Assembly: GCA_013115135.1 (NCBI GenBank)
Contig: JABANP010000103.1
Coordinates: 62,001-126,000 of the forward strand
Origin: Perkinsus olseni
Taxonomy: Eukaryota; Perkinsozoa; Perkinsida; Perkinsidae
Length of the DNA stretch: 64,000 nucleotides
Direction of reading: 5' to 3'
A program made the position numbers and the translations under genes. The notes beneath the pieces are model-generated. The model was not told the DNA's origin. It did not search any database and saw only the letters and a program-made list of their open reading frames with translations. Below are positions 45,344 through 57,032 of the stretch, piece after piece. The first letter of the stretch is position 1. The number at the start of each line of letters is the position of its first letter.

Positions 45344-45775
45344 ATGACCACTGTTCTTCTCGCCATCATCGTCGTGTGCTCGTGCAGTCTTCCGTCGTAT
45401 GCGGACTGCGTAGAGACTGAATGCGTGAACGGTCGCTGGGAGCTTATGCCATCCTGGGTGTCGAGTACCAATCCGCCCTTCCCCGCTCCGATCGAGGCCT
45501 TGGACTTCGACCAGGATACACAGGGATACTGTTCGGTGACGTTATTCTTCCCCAAGGCGGGTGGTGGGTTGAGCCAAGTCACAGCTAACTACACAATACG
45601 TGAATGAAAATATCGATCATCTATAGACCTTCAACTTGACACCTATCCACCCAGTGACGCCGAAGGCTTGAAGTATTTAGCTCATGACACCCTCGAGAGC
45701 TTCGGTTACAACCCCGTGTACAAAGTGATCGACATAGAATGGACGGAATCTTACAGTAACTACTGGCCTTTCTAA
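45344..45775 (+). pseudogene. small secreted protein, copy A, with an internal stop
   Basis: Encodes a signal peptide (VLLAIIVVCSCSLPSYA), a CVNGRWE start to the mature part and CSVTLFFPKAGGGLS. It is interrupted by TGA at 45,605-45,607. The same frame then continues, collinear with copy B, through SDAEGLKYLAHDTLESF to TAA at 45,773-45,775. One nonsense change therefore separates it from an intact 143-residue frame. It is either a pseudogene, a null allele, or a truncated 87-aa secreted product. Confidence 0.7.
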
Positions 45776-45841
45776 GGGCAAGTAAGGCTTCTATGCCCGA
45801 GCAGGAGATAGTGGCTGCCGAGTACTGCTCAACGTGGCACG

Positions 45842-46024
45842 GTGAATGTCACAGAATTGTTGCTGCCGCTAATATTCTTATTATTATCTTCACTGCTGAT
45901 GAGCACCGGTTTCTGGATCATAACCCACCCGCTGGGTTTGTCGTTCGACAGAGAGAGACTGAGGTCAGTCTTCTGCGTCCTATCGCAGCATCACTTTGTA
46001 AATGTTAGCGCTTGCCGACGATAA
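45842..46024 (+). CDS. short hydrophobic frame, copy A
   Basis: 60 aa with one membrane-spanning segment (LLLPLIFLLLSSLLMSTGFW) and polar C-terminus. It is conserved in copy B (51,594-51,779), where the only length change is a 3-nt insertion that adds a Leu. That is compatible with coding, but an overlapping frame is also preserved. It could be a separate small membrane protein or a further exon of the upstream gene. Confidence 0.35.
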   Translation: MNVTELLLPLIFLLLSSLLMSTGFWIITHPLGLSFDRERLRSVFCVLSQHHFVNVSACRR

Positions 46025-46774
46025 GCACTCTATTTTCAAGTGATCTCTCATTGGCATCGGCTGACCGGCATCATTCAGTATCTTTAGCGTCGAAAGTTTC
46101 GGCACTTAGTGTGCTCACGTGCTAATGTGGGCACGCGAACTTTTTCAGGCCAACCAGTGGTCTTTTTTTCTACTCAGTATCTGGGTCGTAGGAGATCCAA
46201 TACATGTCCGATCATCATAGCGGGCAGCCATACTCCCACTATTCAAGATAGCTTTTCTCCCGTGAACTATACGGCAGTGAGTTCAGTCCTGAGTCTCAAC
46301 ATCAGGTATGCTCTCAACAGCATAATACACAAGGCTCATGGTGACCCCGTTCTTGGGGTCGCATGAAGGAACAGAAAACTACTCTTATTGATGCCCACTT
46401 CCAGCCATTAGTAATGGCCCATTACACCCAATCCACCCTAATCCTCGAGGAGCGCACACGATCGAATTGTGCTAGAAGCCATTACTTTCTCGTAACAGGA
46501 AGTTTTAGGACGTGCGCTCCTTCGAGTTGGTCCACTGTACTTCCTATATACAGTGTGAGCCTTTTTGATATGCAATTCGCGAACATTGACGTTACTGTCT
46601 GACTCTTTCAAATATCGACTTCCGGGGAATACGGAGTAAACGAGTGTAATATGTAGAATACTGAGTATTATCCTACGCCAGCATCGTTAATCACTGCTTT
46701 TGCTGTGGATGTCCGTTTACTCGACCCCCAACACAAGACGGCGTCGTCAAGTAGTAAGGCAACTGAGCATTCTG

Positions 46775-47860
46775 CTATATACAAAATATCACATCTCGTC
46801 GTGCACGTAGTCCTGAGGAAAATACGAAAGGTGAACAACCGAACATTGATGTGCTTATAGGTGCATTTCCACCGTGACCCGGAAGCGTCTGGACAGCTAC
46901 AATTTCTCCGCAAATGATGATCTTGTCTCTGGTATTTTTTTGCTTCTTCCGAGGCTCGCACACTCCGAACGTTAATCCCCCGCGGAGCGGAAAGAACGAC
47001 CCAGAAGCTTACTGTAGGGCGAAAGAAGGCTTCCATGGCAGTAACGACGCTGAACGCATCACCATCACTCGCGAGCTGGCCCTCGGCGGCCTCGTGAACG
47101 GAGTGGACCTGAGGGCTGTGTGGTAAGCCGAAGCGAAGCATTAGATTCCCTCACCAGTGCCACACCGAGCCAGGCCGCTATGATGACAGGGCCGACTGAG
47201 GTGAGGAGTTGCAAGGCACCTCCTCGGTGGCTCAAACCACTGTCGTCGAGCATCTGCAGGGTCGCGGTGAGGACTTGTTCTCCCATGATGAAAACGGCGA
47301 ATGTTGTGAAGCTCCCGGCCGCCAAGGCTGATGTTGCCTGAAAATGCATGAGGGAATGATCACGTAAGATAGAGCAGGGAAATGGCCAACTGTGTGCCCC
47401 ACGCCAGAATCATACCAGTGCGGCTACCAACTCGCAGGTCAATATATAGCGAAAAAGTGAGCTTTTTTTCTTCAGGGCGGCAGTACTCTACAGCCCAGTC
47501 AAACAATTTGCAAAAGCGATTCCGCTGCGAAAGGTATGGCGACATAAAGGACAATCATCGATAGCAAATTCGATGCACTTTTGCGGACGATGGACGCCGT
47601 GGACATAGAATTGAACGACATTTTTCGGTCCGTCCCACCTCCCCTCCGCGAGAATGAGTTGTACTTACAGCATAGGCCTTTCGGGCAAGGGCTGCTTGGA
47701 GGAGGAAGGCCACCACCACTCCCAAGGGGCATGTCAAGGATACTAGAAAATTCAACCTGACAACTTGTCAGCTTGTCTTGAGAAGGTTGGTGAGCAGAGT
47801 TCGTTACGAGGCGAGGGAGCGCAGTCCACACAATACGCTGAAACATGGGCCTTTAGCATG
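46775..47860 (-). pseudogene. multi-pass membrane protein, copy A (possibly broken)
   Basis: Exons in order on the minus strand: FLVSLTCPLGVVVAFLLQAA with donor gtaagt; MILAWGTQLAI; AAGSFTTFAVFIMGEQVL and LLTSVGPVIIAAWLGVAL; then after a short intron VHSVHEAAEGQLASDGDAF ending FRPT with donor gtaagc. At least three membrane segments. Relative to copy B there is an extra base near 47,376 (catttccctg against cattcgctg) that breaks the frame into a stop. I do not recognise the family. Confidence 0.5.
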
Positions 47861-48073
47861 ACCCGCTGAAGGGGGCACCTGGTGCCCGGCACCGAAAAGG
47901 CGCGAGGTGCCTTATGCTAACCATAAGGGAACTCAAGTAAAATGGTTTGGTGGAATCCTGAGATTCTATCTCCCTATCTAAACTACAGTGATTGGATCAT
48001 CTACTAGCGTCAGATGAGGAAGGTGAACCTCAACTTGAGATTCTCAAGGCTCGGATAGGGACTTCTCGATCAG

Positions 48074-48660
48074 CTAGTTCACGGACAGTAGCAGCGATAG
48101 ACTTGGCAGAACGAATGAGTCATTCGGAATGACTTCCTCATCCATATCTTCCGCTCCTTCGAACATGCCGAACTCTTCAGAGGTGATGGCTCCGAAGAAC
48201 TCCACAAACCCCGATAGCACCGGCCATTCCATATTCCAGGACCCTGTTGGAATGGGGGTCTTGTTTATGAGAGCCACAAAAGACTGCTCCTGAACTGGAT
48301 GGTTTGAGCGCACTTTCCTATAGTTCCTCAGAGTCGGTAGTTCCGCCACCTCTTCAGGACCGTTCGCCAACAACACGGATTCCGTGTCCACAAGAAGTCC
48401 GTAGTGTTCGAGACCCGAACTCGAACTTCGAGTTATCCTCCGTAGGTGTCTTCGCCTCAGCTGATGAAGCAAACGAGGTCTTTCTGAGCAGAAGCAATTA
48501 TTGTGTTGATTTCTGCATCTCTAGGGCGACCAAGCCACTTTGCATAAGTTTAATTATTAAACTTTGATAGAAGGATGAGCAAGCACCAACCTCCTTAGCG
48601 ATGATCTTCCTGATGGAGATGACCTCATTCTAAAGCGCCTTGTTCAATTCGTAGACCTTC
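48074..48660 (-). pseudogene. unknown gene, copy A (third gene of the duplication)
   Basis: Conserved segments AELPTLRNYRKVR, VQEQSFVALINKTPIPTGSW, FGAITSEEFGMFEGAEDMDE. The 5' part present in copy B is disrupted by stops, and the C-terminal segment is shortened by a 12-bp duplication of cgaatgagtcatt near 48,108. Probably degenerate. Confidence 0.45.
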
Positions 48661-49237
48661 TTAAGCCCCGCAGGGTGCCGCCCCCGCTACGTGGCGCTTC
48701 TCCAACTGGATCCTCTAATTTGCTTGAGCAATCCGTCCTGCCTTTGCTTTAAGATAAGGTACGTTGATAGAAAGAATGATGATGTCCACCTTCACGGCCA
48801 ACGGTAGCTACTACGGTAGTAGTACTACCAACAAGCCCCGCGAATATTGCCATTAGACTTGGTTTCCAACAATGGTTATGCGAGAAGCAAGAGCCTCTGC
48901 AGATTCCGCAGCTCCCTTAAGTCTGGTCGGCTGTGGGCTCTCTACGAGAACATCACCGTCCCCACAAACTTCACAGAAAGGGCTTCAGAAAGTATCTTCC
49001 AAAACGGCTCACGATCTTCATGCTCTTCATAACCAATCAACTTCAAGAACATGGTAGACTACGTCGGACGCGAAAAGGCCGAGGACTAAAGACGTTGATG
49101 GCGGCTCACGTGATCGACTGGTGACGCTGGACATGAAACCACTTCGGATAGTAGTCTACTATTAGTAGACCAATCATCTCAAAGGCACTTCTGCAGCTTT
49201 TTAGATCCGGCCTTTTCTCCAGAACGAGACCACCTAT

Positions 49238-49519
49238 TTATATAGTTATACAGCCGATCAGCCATAGTAGTAGCAAAGGAACGATAAGGGCCTTATCATA
49301 AGGCTCGTATGCAACGACGGGGCTCTCGAAAGTACCATCGACCTCGTCTTGCTCAAAAGAGAGGTCTTCTCGGGCCGAGCAGACAAGATCATCTTGTAGA
49401 AGGGACTCATCGGCAACTTGATCCCAAACGACGGCAGGGACGAAGCCGGTAGCGAAGAGAAAATCCCACAAAGTTCTAGGGGCGGATCCTGCATCGGGTA
49501 CCATGTCAGCTGTATTCAA
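49238..49519 (-). CDS. possible tail-anchored acidic protein
   Basis: 93 aa, acidic (EDLSFEQDEVDGTF), ending in a hydrophobic segment (ALIVPLLLLWLIGCITI) that runs to the stop, which fits a C-terminal anchor or a GPI signal. It lies in the spacer between the duplicated blocks and is not duplicated. No family recognised; an upstream exon may exist. Confidence 0.4.
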   Translation of the reverse strand: MNTADMVPDAGSAPRTLWDFLFATGFVPAVVWDQVADESLLQDDLVCSAREDLSFEQDEVDGTFESPVVAYEPYDKALIVPLLLLWLIGCITI

Positions 49520-49606
49520 GTCTGGCCGCCGACTCCCTCACCTCAGCCTAAACTTACCCGCCCTCAGTCGATAACTCGACTCACCCACCCTTGAATGCAA
49601 GCCGGA

Positions 49607-49705
49607 TCATTGAACTATGATGTGTAACCTACACACCCACTAATGGGTATTCCATTGCATACTCTAGAGCCTCTAGACTGAAGGCCAGATCAAATAGTTC
49701 AATGA
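49607..49705. repeat. 99-bp element bounded by 12-bp perfect inverted repeats
   Basis: Ends tcattgaactat and atagttcaatga. No coding. Size and ends resemble a very small non-autonomous element, but I see no clear target duplication. Confidence 0.55.
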
Positions 49706-51081
49706 TACCAGGCAAACCGGCGGCAGTGGGTGGGTTAAAAAAGGTAGGAACGAAGTGTACGCAACTGATAGGCGAAGGTCAAACACCATCACACCCCGTA
49801 GCCAGAAAAGCTTGGGCCGACATCCATCATGTTGCCGAGTTGATTTTCCTCAACAGAGCAGCTGGTGAGTCGCCTTCCCCCTTGAACTCTTAAACATGCG
49901 CTCCATGCTTTCCCAGTCCTGGGATCCTGACCTCTAGATCTCGACGCCATAAGGGATTCGTCGAAATGAGAGCTAGTAGCATAAACTTGTGGTACAGAGC
50001 TCAATGGGACAATAGCGTGGGGGCGCTAGAGGGACAGCTCCATAGCACCAGCTTCGTATGCTATGATACGGAATCTCCTGGACGGTTAGAGCACCTCACA
50101 GACTCTGTCACAGAGTCTCTGTGACTCTGTTGATTCAGCATCCGCGGGCGAGACGCGCGTGGTCGTGAGAGTAAGCGGGGCGAAGCTCAAAAAATGGTAA
50201 GGCGGGTGGAATAAGGTGCCATAAAGTAGCCTCGTAGCAGTCTCACGGCACCTTAGTAAGGTGACTTCACGTGAGAGTCTCAAAGATCGGGCCCAGAACC
50301 CCTCCTACGAAATTTTAATCGTCTAATGTGAGGAGGCTCTCCTTGTGCGTATAGGGTAAGGAGCCTTATGGTGAGGAGCCTCATGTCACCTTAGCTTACT
50401 CTACCCGGCAATTCGAAAGAGTTGAAAGCGCCTTGCAGCAAAACCGCAAGGTGACTTACGATTTTTGCTTCTTGTAAGGGCTTGTGAAATAGGCCCCCGT
50501 TGCTAGTATGAACCGATCGCTCGTGCACGCGTGCACAACTAAAGCCCCTTCGAGAAAGCTTCCCACTCACGACTCAATTCGGGGGGATAGAGTCGCTGAT
50601 CACGTGCCGATCGCTTCTTGTGGATGCATGTACAAGGAGAAGTTCCCTCCGGGAACAAACTTAGCAGAAGACTTTATTCGCCCCTTCTCATTTTGCGTTG
50701 TCCATGAGCAAGTCGCTCAGAGCGACAGTGGAGAAACAACATTATGGGACGCGTCTCCGAGACACACAAGTGTGTGCGTGCATTGAGTAAGCCGAACGTA
50801 TGCGCAGGCTAGCCGCCGGCTAGTAGCCGGACGATTAGCTTAATACGGAGCGCGAAGAAAATAGCTCTTAGCTCTTGGAGAGTCATCCTCTTTTCTCCTT
50901 CCCATGCAATAGATTCTATTGAATAGATTCATGGGTGAGTACAGCGCACGGATCTCCGGTTTGACACCGCTCCTCCAAAAGAACACTGGTGATACTCAGG
51001 ATCGTGGATCATGGATCGAGGCTCGATTGTCGAGACTACGTTCATGATCTACTCAATTGAATTGCCATTCAGCTCGTTCTG

Positions 51082-51528
51082 GTGCAAATGACCTCTGTTC
51101 TTCTCGGCATCGCCGTCGCGTTCTTGTGCAGTCTTCCTTCGTATGCAAGAAATCAAGAATGCGTGAATGGTCACTACGAACATGTCCCCCGCGAGGTGTG
51201 GACTAGCCAGCCACTGGGCTACCCCCCTCCGATCAAGGCCTTGCAGTTCGGGAATAATACGCAAGAAGACTGTTCGGTGACGTTAATCTTCCCCAAGGCG
51301 GGTGGTGGGTTGAGTGAAGTCACGACTACCTACACAATAAACGACAAATCGTATGGATCATCCATGACGCTTCACCCAGACACTAAAGCTCCCAACGACG
51401 CTGAAGGCTCGAAGTATGTATCCGGTGACACCCTCCAGAGCTTTGATTACTATCCTTTGGACGAAGTGATATTCATATACTGGACGGACAACTACAGTGC
51501 CTACTGGCTTGCCAGAGGTGGCTCCTAG
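51082..51528 (+). CDS. small secreted protein, copy B
   Basis: Intact 148-aa frame. Signal peptide (MTSVLLGIAVAFLCSLPSYA) then a short mature domain with CVNGHYEHVP, CSVTLIFPKAGGGLSEVTTT, GSKYVSGDTLQSFDYYPLDE and an aromatic-rich end (IYWTDNYSAYW). Two mature-part Cys are shared with copy A. No known fold; the layout is that of parasite secreted effector-like families, which is inference only. The internal stop of copy A is absent. Confidence 0.65.
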   Translation: MQMTSVLLGIAVAFLCSLPSYARNQECVNGHYEHVPREVWTSQPLGYPPPIKALQFGNNTQEDCSVTLIFPKAGGGLSEVTTTYTINDKSYGSSMTLHPDTKAPNDAEGSKYVSGDTLQSFDYYPLDEVIFIYWTDNYSAYWLARGGS

Positions 51529-51593
51529 GGCAAGTTAGGCTTCTATGCCCGAGCAGGAGATAGTAGCCGCCGAGTACTGCTCAACGTGGCACG

Positions 51594-51779
51594 GTGAATG
51601 TCGCAGAATTATTGCTGCCGCTAATATTCTTATTATTATTATCTTCACTGCTGATGAGCACCGGTTTCTGGATCATAACCCACCCGCTGGGTTTGTCGAC
51701 CGACAGAGAGAGACTGATGTCAGTCTTCTGCGTTCTATCGCAGCATCACTTTGTAAATGTTAGCGCTTGTCGACGATAA
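51594..51779 (+). CDS. short hydrophobic frame, copy B
   Basis: 61 aa, the counterpart of 45,842-46,024 with one extra Leu in the membrane segment and few substitutions. Confidence 0.35.
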   Translation: MNVAELLLPLIFLLLLSSLLMSTGFWIITHPLGLSTDRERLMSVFCVLSQHHFVNVSACRR

Positions 51780-52639
51780 GCACTCTATTTTCAAGTGATC
51801 TCTCATCGGCATCGGTTGACCGGCATCATTCAGTATCTTTAGCGTCGAAAGTTTCGGCACTTAGTGTGCTCACGTGCTGACGTGGACACGCGAACTTTTT
51901 TCAGGCCAAACAGTGGTCTTTTTTTCTACTGAGTAATACTCATATACTATATGGGTCGTAGGAGATCCGATACATATCCGATCATCATGGTGGGCAGCCA
52001 TACTCCCACTATTCAAGATAGCTTTTCTCCCGTGAACTATACGGCAGTGAGTTCAGTCCTGAGCGACGCAGTCCCAACATTAGCTATACTCTCAACAGCA
52101 CGGGTCGAATACACAAGGTGACCCCACTCTTGGGGTCGCATGAAGGGAACAGAAAGCTACTCTTGTTGATGTCCATTTCCAGCCATCACACGAGGTACCA
52201 CCTTTTAATCCTCGAGGAGCGCGCACGATCGAATTGTGCTAGAAGCCATCACTTTCTCACAACAGGAAGTTTCAGGACGTGTGCTTCTTTGAGAAGCCTC
52301 TGTATATCCGATGTACAGTGCGAACCATTTTGATATGCGAATCGCGAAAATTGACGTTACTTTTTGACTCTTTCAAATATCGACTTGAAACTTCAGAGGG
52401 TTACGGAGTTGATGTGTGTAATATGTAGCGTACTGAGTGTACTTATCCACCATCACCGTTAATCACTGCTTTTGCTGTGAATGTCCGTCTACTCGACCCC
52501 CAACACAAGACGACGTCGTGGAGTAGTAAGGCAACTGAGCATTCTGCTATATACAAAATATTACATCTCGTCGTGCACGTAGTCCTGAGGAAAATACGAA
52601 ACGTGAACGACCAAACATTCATATACTTAGATAGATATG

Positions 52640-53654
52640 CTTCATAGATGCATTTCCACCGTGCCCCGCAAACGTCCGGACAGCTACAATTTTCCCGCGA
52701 ATGATTATCCTCTGTCTCAGTTGGGGGTAGTTTTTTCCCGCTTCATCCGAGGATCACGCACTCCGAACGTGCTTTTCCCGCGGAACAAAGAAACGATCCA
52801 GGAGCTTACTGTAGGGCGAAAGAAGGCTTCCATGGCAGTAACGACGCTGAACGCATCACCATCACTCGCGAGCTGGCCCTCGGCGGCCTCGTGAACGGAG
52901 TGGACCTAAGTGCTGTGTGGCAAGCGAACCATAAGACTCCCTCACCAGTGCCACACCGAGCCAGGCCGCTATGATGACAGGGCCGACTGAGGTGAGGAGT
53001 TGCAAAGCGCTTCCTCTGTGGCTCGAACCACTGTCGGCGAGCATCTGCAGGGTCGCCGCGAGGACTTGTTCTCCCATGATGAAAACGGCGAATGTTGTGA
53101 AGCTCCCGGCCGCCAAGGCTGCTGTTGCCTGAAAATGCATAAGGGAATGATCACGTAAGATAGAGCAGCGAATGGCCAGCTGTGTGCCCCACGCCAGTAT
53201 CATACCAACGCGGCTGCCAACTCGCAGGTTAGCGAAAAACCTATCAATATATAGCGAAGAAGTAAGCTTTTATTCTTCGGAGCGGCAGTACTCTACAGCC
53301 CAGTCAAACAATCTGCAGAAGCGATTCCGCAGCGAAAGGTATGGCGACACATGGAAGTACAGTCACCGATAGCAAAATCGTTGCACTCTTACGGAAGATA
53401 GACGCCGTGGACATAGAATTGAGCGACATTTTTCGGTCCGTCCCACCACTCCTCCGCGAGAATGAGTTGTACTTACCGCATAGGCCTTGCGGGCTAAGGC
53501 TGCTTGAAGGAGGAAGGCAACCACCACTCCCAAGGGGCATGTCAAGGACACTAGAAAATTCAACCTGACAAGGAAGAAGGTTGGTGAGCAGCAGTTCGTT
53601 ACGAGGCGAGGGAGCGCTGTCCACACGATACGCTGAAGGATGAGCCTTTAGCAT
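52640..53654 (-). CDS. multi-pass membrane protein, copy B
   Basis: Same exon order as copy A. Here the segment MILAWGTQLAIRC reads straight into the exon with AAGSFTTFAVFIMGEQVL and the segment LLTSVGPVIIAAWLGVAL. That is followed by a 41-nt intron and HEAAEGQLASDGDAF up to a gtaagc donor. An in-frame TAA lies in the linking segment (EYCRSEE then stop) that is open in copy A, so that segment is more likely intronic. Ends uncertain. Confidence 0.5.
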
Positions 53655-53869
53655 GAGCCGCTAAAGGGGGCACCTGGTGCCCGGGGGCACCACCAACGCG
53701 CGAGTTGCCTTATGCTAACCATCAGGGAACCCAAGTGAAATGGTTTGGTGGAATCCTGGGTTTCTATCTCGGAGATAGTATCTCCATACCTAAACTACAG
53801 TAATGGGATCATCTACTAGCGTCAGCTGAGCAAGGTTCCATAATTGTGCACTTGCACAACTACACCTTA

Positions 53870-54524
53870 TTAATAAAACCCTCGGTGAATCTCAACTTGA
53901 CTCAAGTTGCTCAAGTTTCTTGAGAATCTCAAGGCTCGGATAGGGACTTCTCGGTCAGCTATTTCACGGACAGTAGCTGCGATAAACTTGGCAGAACGAA
54001 TGACTTCCTCATCCATATCTTCCGCTCCTTCGAACGTGCCGAAGTCTTCAGAGGTGAGGGCGCCGAAGAACCTCACCAACCCCGATAGCACCGGCCATTC
54101 CTTATTCCAAGACCCCAGTTGGAGTGGGGGTTCTGTTTATGAGAGCCACAAAAGACTGCTCCTGAACTGGATGGCTTAAGCGGACCTTCCTATAGTTCCT
54201 CAGAGTCGGTAGCTCCGCCACCTCTTCAGGATCGTTTGCCAACAAGACGGAAAATTGCACAAGAAGTCCGTAGCTTTCGAGTAATACGCCATATGTGTCT
54301 TCGCCAGATCTGATGGAACGAACAACGTCTCTTTGGGCAGAAGCAATTCGTGTGTTGATTTCTGCATCTCTAGGGCGGTGAAGCCACTTCACATAAGTTT
54401 GATAGAAGGAAGAGCAAGCACCAACCTCTTTAGCGATGATCTTATTGATAGAGATGGCCTCATTCTGAGGCGCTTTGTTCAATCCATAGACTCGCTTAAG
54501 CCCCGCTAGATGGCGCTTCTCCAA
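53870..54524 (-). CDS. unknown gene, copy B (third gene of the duplication)
   Basis: Longest version of this gene: a 140-aa start (EKRHLAGLKRVYGLNKAPQN, then a helical part with INTRIASAQRDVVRSIRSG) is followed, after a one-base shift at the GGGG run near 54,113, by WPVLSGLVRFFGALTSEDF, EGAEDMDEEVI and a C-terminal helical part. Copy A has GGG at that site and reads through, so the extra base in B is a local change or error. No family recognised. Confidence 0.5.
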
Positions 54525-55476
54525 CTAGATCCTCTTGTCTGTTTGAGTGATCCGTCCTGCCCTTGCTCCTAGATAAGGTACGTTGATAAAAAGTATGATG
54601 GTGTCCACAGTTCTAGCAAGTTACTAGTAGTAACTAGAACTTCGATCTTTCCTTCGAACGCTTCGCCGCCCAGAAGTGGCGTTCAAAGCTGATTCTGGAG
54701 TTGCGCCGGCGGCGATGGGTATTGAGAATTCCCGACGCTGTTACCGGAACCAGTACCACATTTTCACCACCTCTCTACCGAACGACTCTCGGGCGAATGA
54801 GAGTGAGTGACACTCACTGAGTGTCGCTGAGGAAACAGAGGCCGCAGTGAACTCGGGCGGACGCCAACAAGTGAACGTCCGGAGGTCGACATATAGGGAG
54901 AGCAACTAAAAGGTGTCGCGGCTGAAGAAATTTGCCCCAAGGCGATTCAGAGCCCAAGATGGGGGTTTAGATCGTGCTGCGCCAATCAATGAATTCAGCA
55001 CAATCGAAAACCGTTCCTGGGCCCTGAATCGACTCTTGAGGCTAATTTTGCTTCAGTTCAGTGAATCCGGATTCGTCGATTTTCCCCGTCGCAGAGCTCA
55101 CCAGAGTAGTCGTGCTGGATGCAAACCCGCGGCCAGAAGGAGTACTCCGTCCGACAGCTCCTGCGGGACCTCGTGAGCTGCCACTGCTATTGTCACCGTC
55201 CGAGCACTCGCGATATCTACGCATCAAGCTTGGATGTGATAGGTTAACCTACAGCTTACTTGGTCCAAGATACGCCATGCCCGAGAGACAGACCATCGAC
55301 AAAGTTATGGAGGAAGCTCGATCTGAAATAAAACACATTATCTCGTGCTCTATTCCACCGGCCAAAGATACTGTGGCAAGGAACGAAAAAACGAAGGGCT
55401 GAGGGAAAACGGACATGGGGCCGCTGAAAGTCTCTTGGCACACTAGTACTGTACGTGTGAATACCACAAAATTCGC

Positions 55477-55745
55477 TCAATCGTCGAGATCCCTGACAGT
55501 TTTACAACTCGAGATTTCTTTTCTCACCAGCAAGTTGGCGACACCAAAATTCTTGATCTCATCGCCATCCTGGCCCGGATGCTCCCTGTGGTGCTTCTCA
55601 TGGAGGATGTCCACTCCTCGGTTAATACCAAGGGTCAGTGCTACGCCGATCAGGAAAAACAAGTAGCCTGGGAAGGACGAAGCATTCCTGGTGGTGGTGA
55701 GGGGCGAGACAGGCCCTTACTGCTGCCTCCAGCGTTGAGCACTTC
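55477..55745 (-). CDS. possible small membrane protein exon
   Basis: A frame with NASSFPGYLFFLIGVALTLG followed by INRGVDILHEKHHREHPGQD contains one membrane segment and a His/Glu-rich polar part, ending near a gtgaga donor at about 55,531. Neighbouring exons were not resolved. A plus-strand frame at 55,061-55,402 overlaps nearby and is not supported better. Confidence 0.3.
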
Positions 55746-57032
55746 GGGGACGAGATGACCGAGGCTGTCACACGTCATCACAGCGCACGCAAACGACAGG
55801 AAAAAACCTGGCAAAAAAATCGATTATTTTTACCGAAAAAAAGTGAATTTTCTTTCACTTTCCAGAATTTTGGGCGCGGTTTGCCCACCCTTTAATAGGT
55901 AGACCAAAAACACTGAAGTGCCGGCGGCAAAAATTGAGCACACCTGAGAAACGATGAGGGGAAAAACGAAAGATCATCGAACGCTGTTCGGGACGTACGC
56001 TCATCAAACCACCCGAAAAAAGTGCCTCTGAAAATGCTGGTGAGTGAAGGAAGCCGAAAGACATTCTGAAAACAACTGAGAGATGACAAACTCGGATGGA
56101 ACTCCTCCACAATGATGGTCGGGCAGCTCGATGATTTCCTCAGCGTGTGGTACTCGATATAAAAATGACAAAATCGCCAATGAGATAAAGCTGCGGAAAA
56201 CTCAGTTCCCAATTCTATGTGAAATTCTGGGATGCTTTCGGAACGCGACTCGAACGAGATCCTTCTTCGCCTGATTGTGATCATCATCATCTACTCGTTC
56301 GGATTTCGCTTCGCTTCCACCATCGGCCCCCGATCCCGAACACGCCCAATCAACAGCCACCCTGTTGGTCGTCATTCCACTAACAAGCAACACGGCCGCT
56401 ACCGCAGGGGTAAAGTCATGTTCATGATATCGAATTCACAGATTCTGAGATGATGGTACTCTTCGCGTCACTCTTCCTCTGCTATCGCTTCTTCTGAGAA
56501 AGACAACAAGTGTATGAAGATTCTTTCAACTCCATCGTCAAGTTGAAATAAAATCACAAATAGTGCCATTTCCTTCGATTCGCGATACCAACTTTTGGTA
56601 GGAACCTGATCTTCTCAGGCAAACATCGCGCTGATCGACACTGCTGGAGTAGCTACAAACATCGCTATTGACCCAGAGAGGGGAGCTTACAAACTCCAAC
56701 CAAGCTCCTGCCACCCGTTGGAGTCGCCAGGCTGTATGGCGACTGTGAGATAAAGAAAAAGAAAAGAAAGAGAGACGACTCTCTGTGGCAGAGATTCTGG
56801 CGTCTCTCTCTATACATTCTCTTCACAAAGAGAGGCCCATTATTCATGGAAACATATAATTAAGGACTCCCACTGAGAGTCTCACTCGAAGATTCTCGGT
56901 TTCGGTTCTCTAAGAGAACTTCTCTCGTTTAACAAGTCGGAAAACTCATCACGGTGAGTGATGATTTGCCGCTCGAAATAAGTGCAGATGATGATGGGCG
57001 ATGAGGTGAATAATTTCGTCGCTTCGATCTGC
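55746..57032. other. no gene resolved
   Basis: A minus-strand frame near 55.9-56.3 kb is Ser/Phe/His-rich and vaguely SPX-like (ALSHWRFCHFYIEYHTLRK), but the similarity is too weak to call. Confidence 0.35.

Larger units (their letters stand above)
44450..48790 (+). repeat. segmental duplication, copy A
   Basis: Collinear with 50,100-54,610 at an offset of about 5.7-5.8 kb. Similarity is strong from about 44,990 and weaker between 44,450 and 44,990. It contains in order the secreted-protein gene (plus), a short membrane frame (plus), a multi-pass membrane gene (minus) and a third gene (minus). The right end falls just after gatgatgtccacc, next to a palindromic tag (ggtagctactacggtagtag). Confidence 0.85.
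50100..54610 (+). repeat. segmental duplication, copy B
   Basis: Collinear with copy A, ending just after gatggtgtccac at about 54,607 beside another palindromic tag (gttactagtagtaac). The left part (50,090-50,310) is rich in nested palindromes such as gactctgtcacagagtc. Confidence 0.85.

Noticed and set aside
55892..56290. SPX-like domain on the minus strand
   Set aside because: Only a loose pattern of aromatic and basic residues, and the frame is disrupted on both sides.
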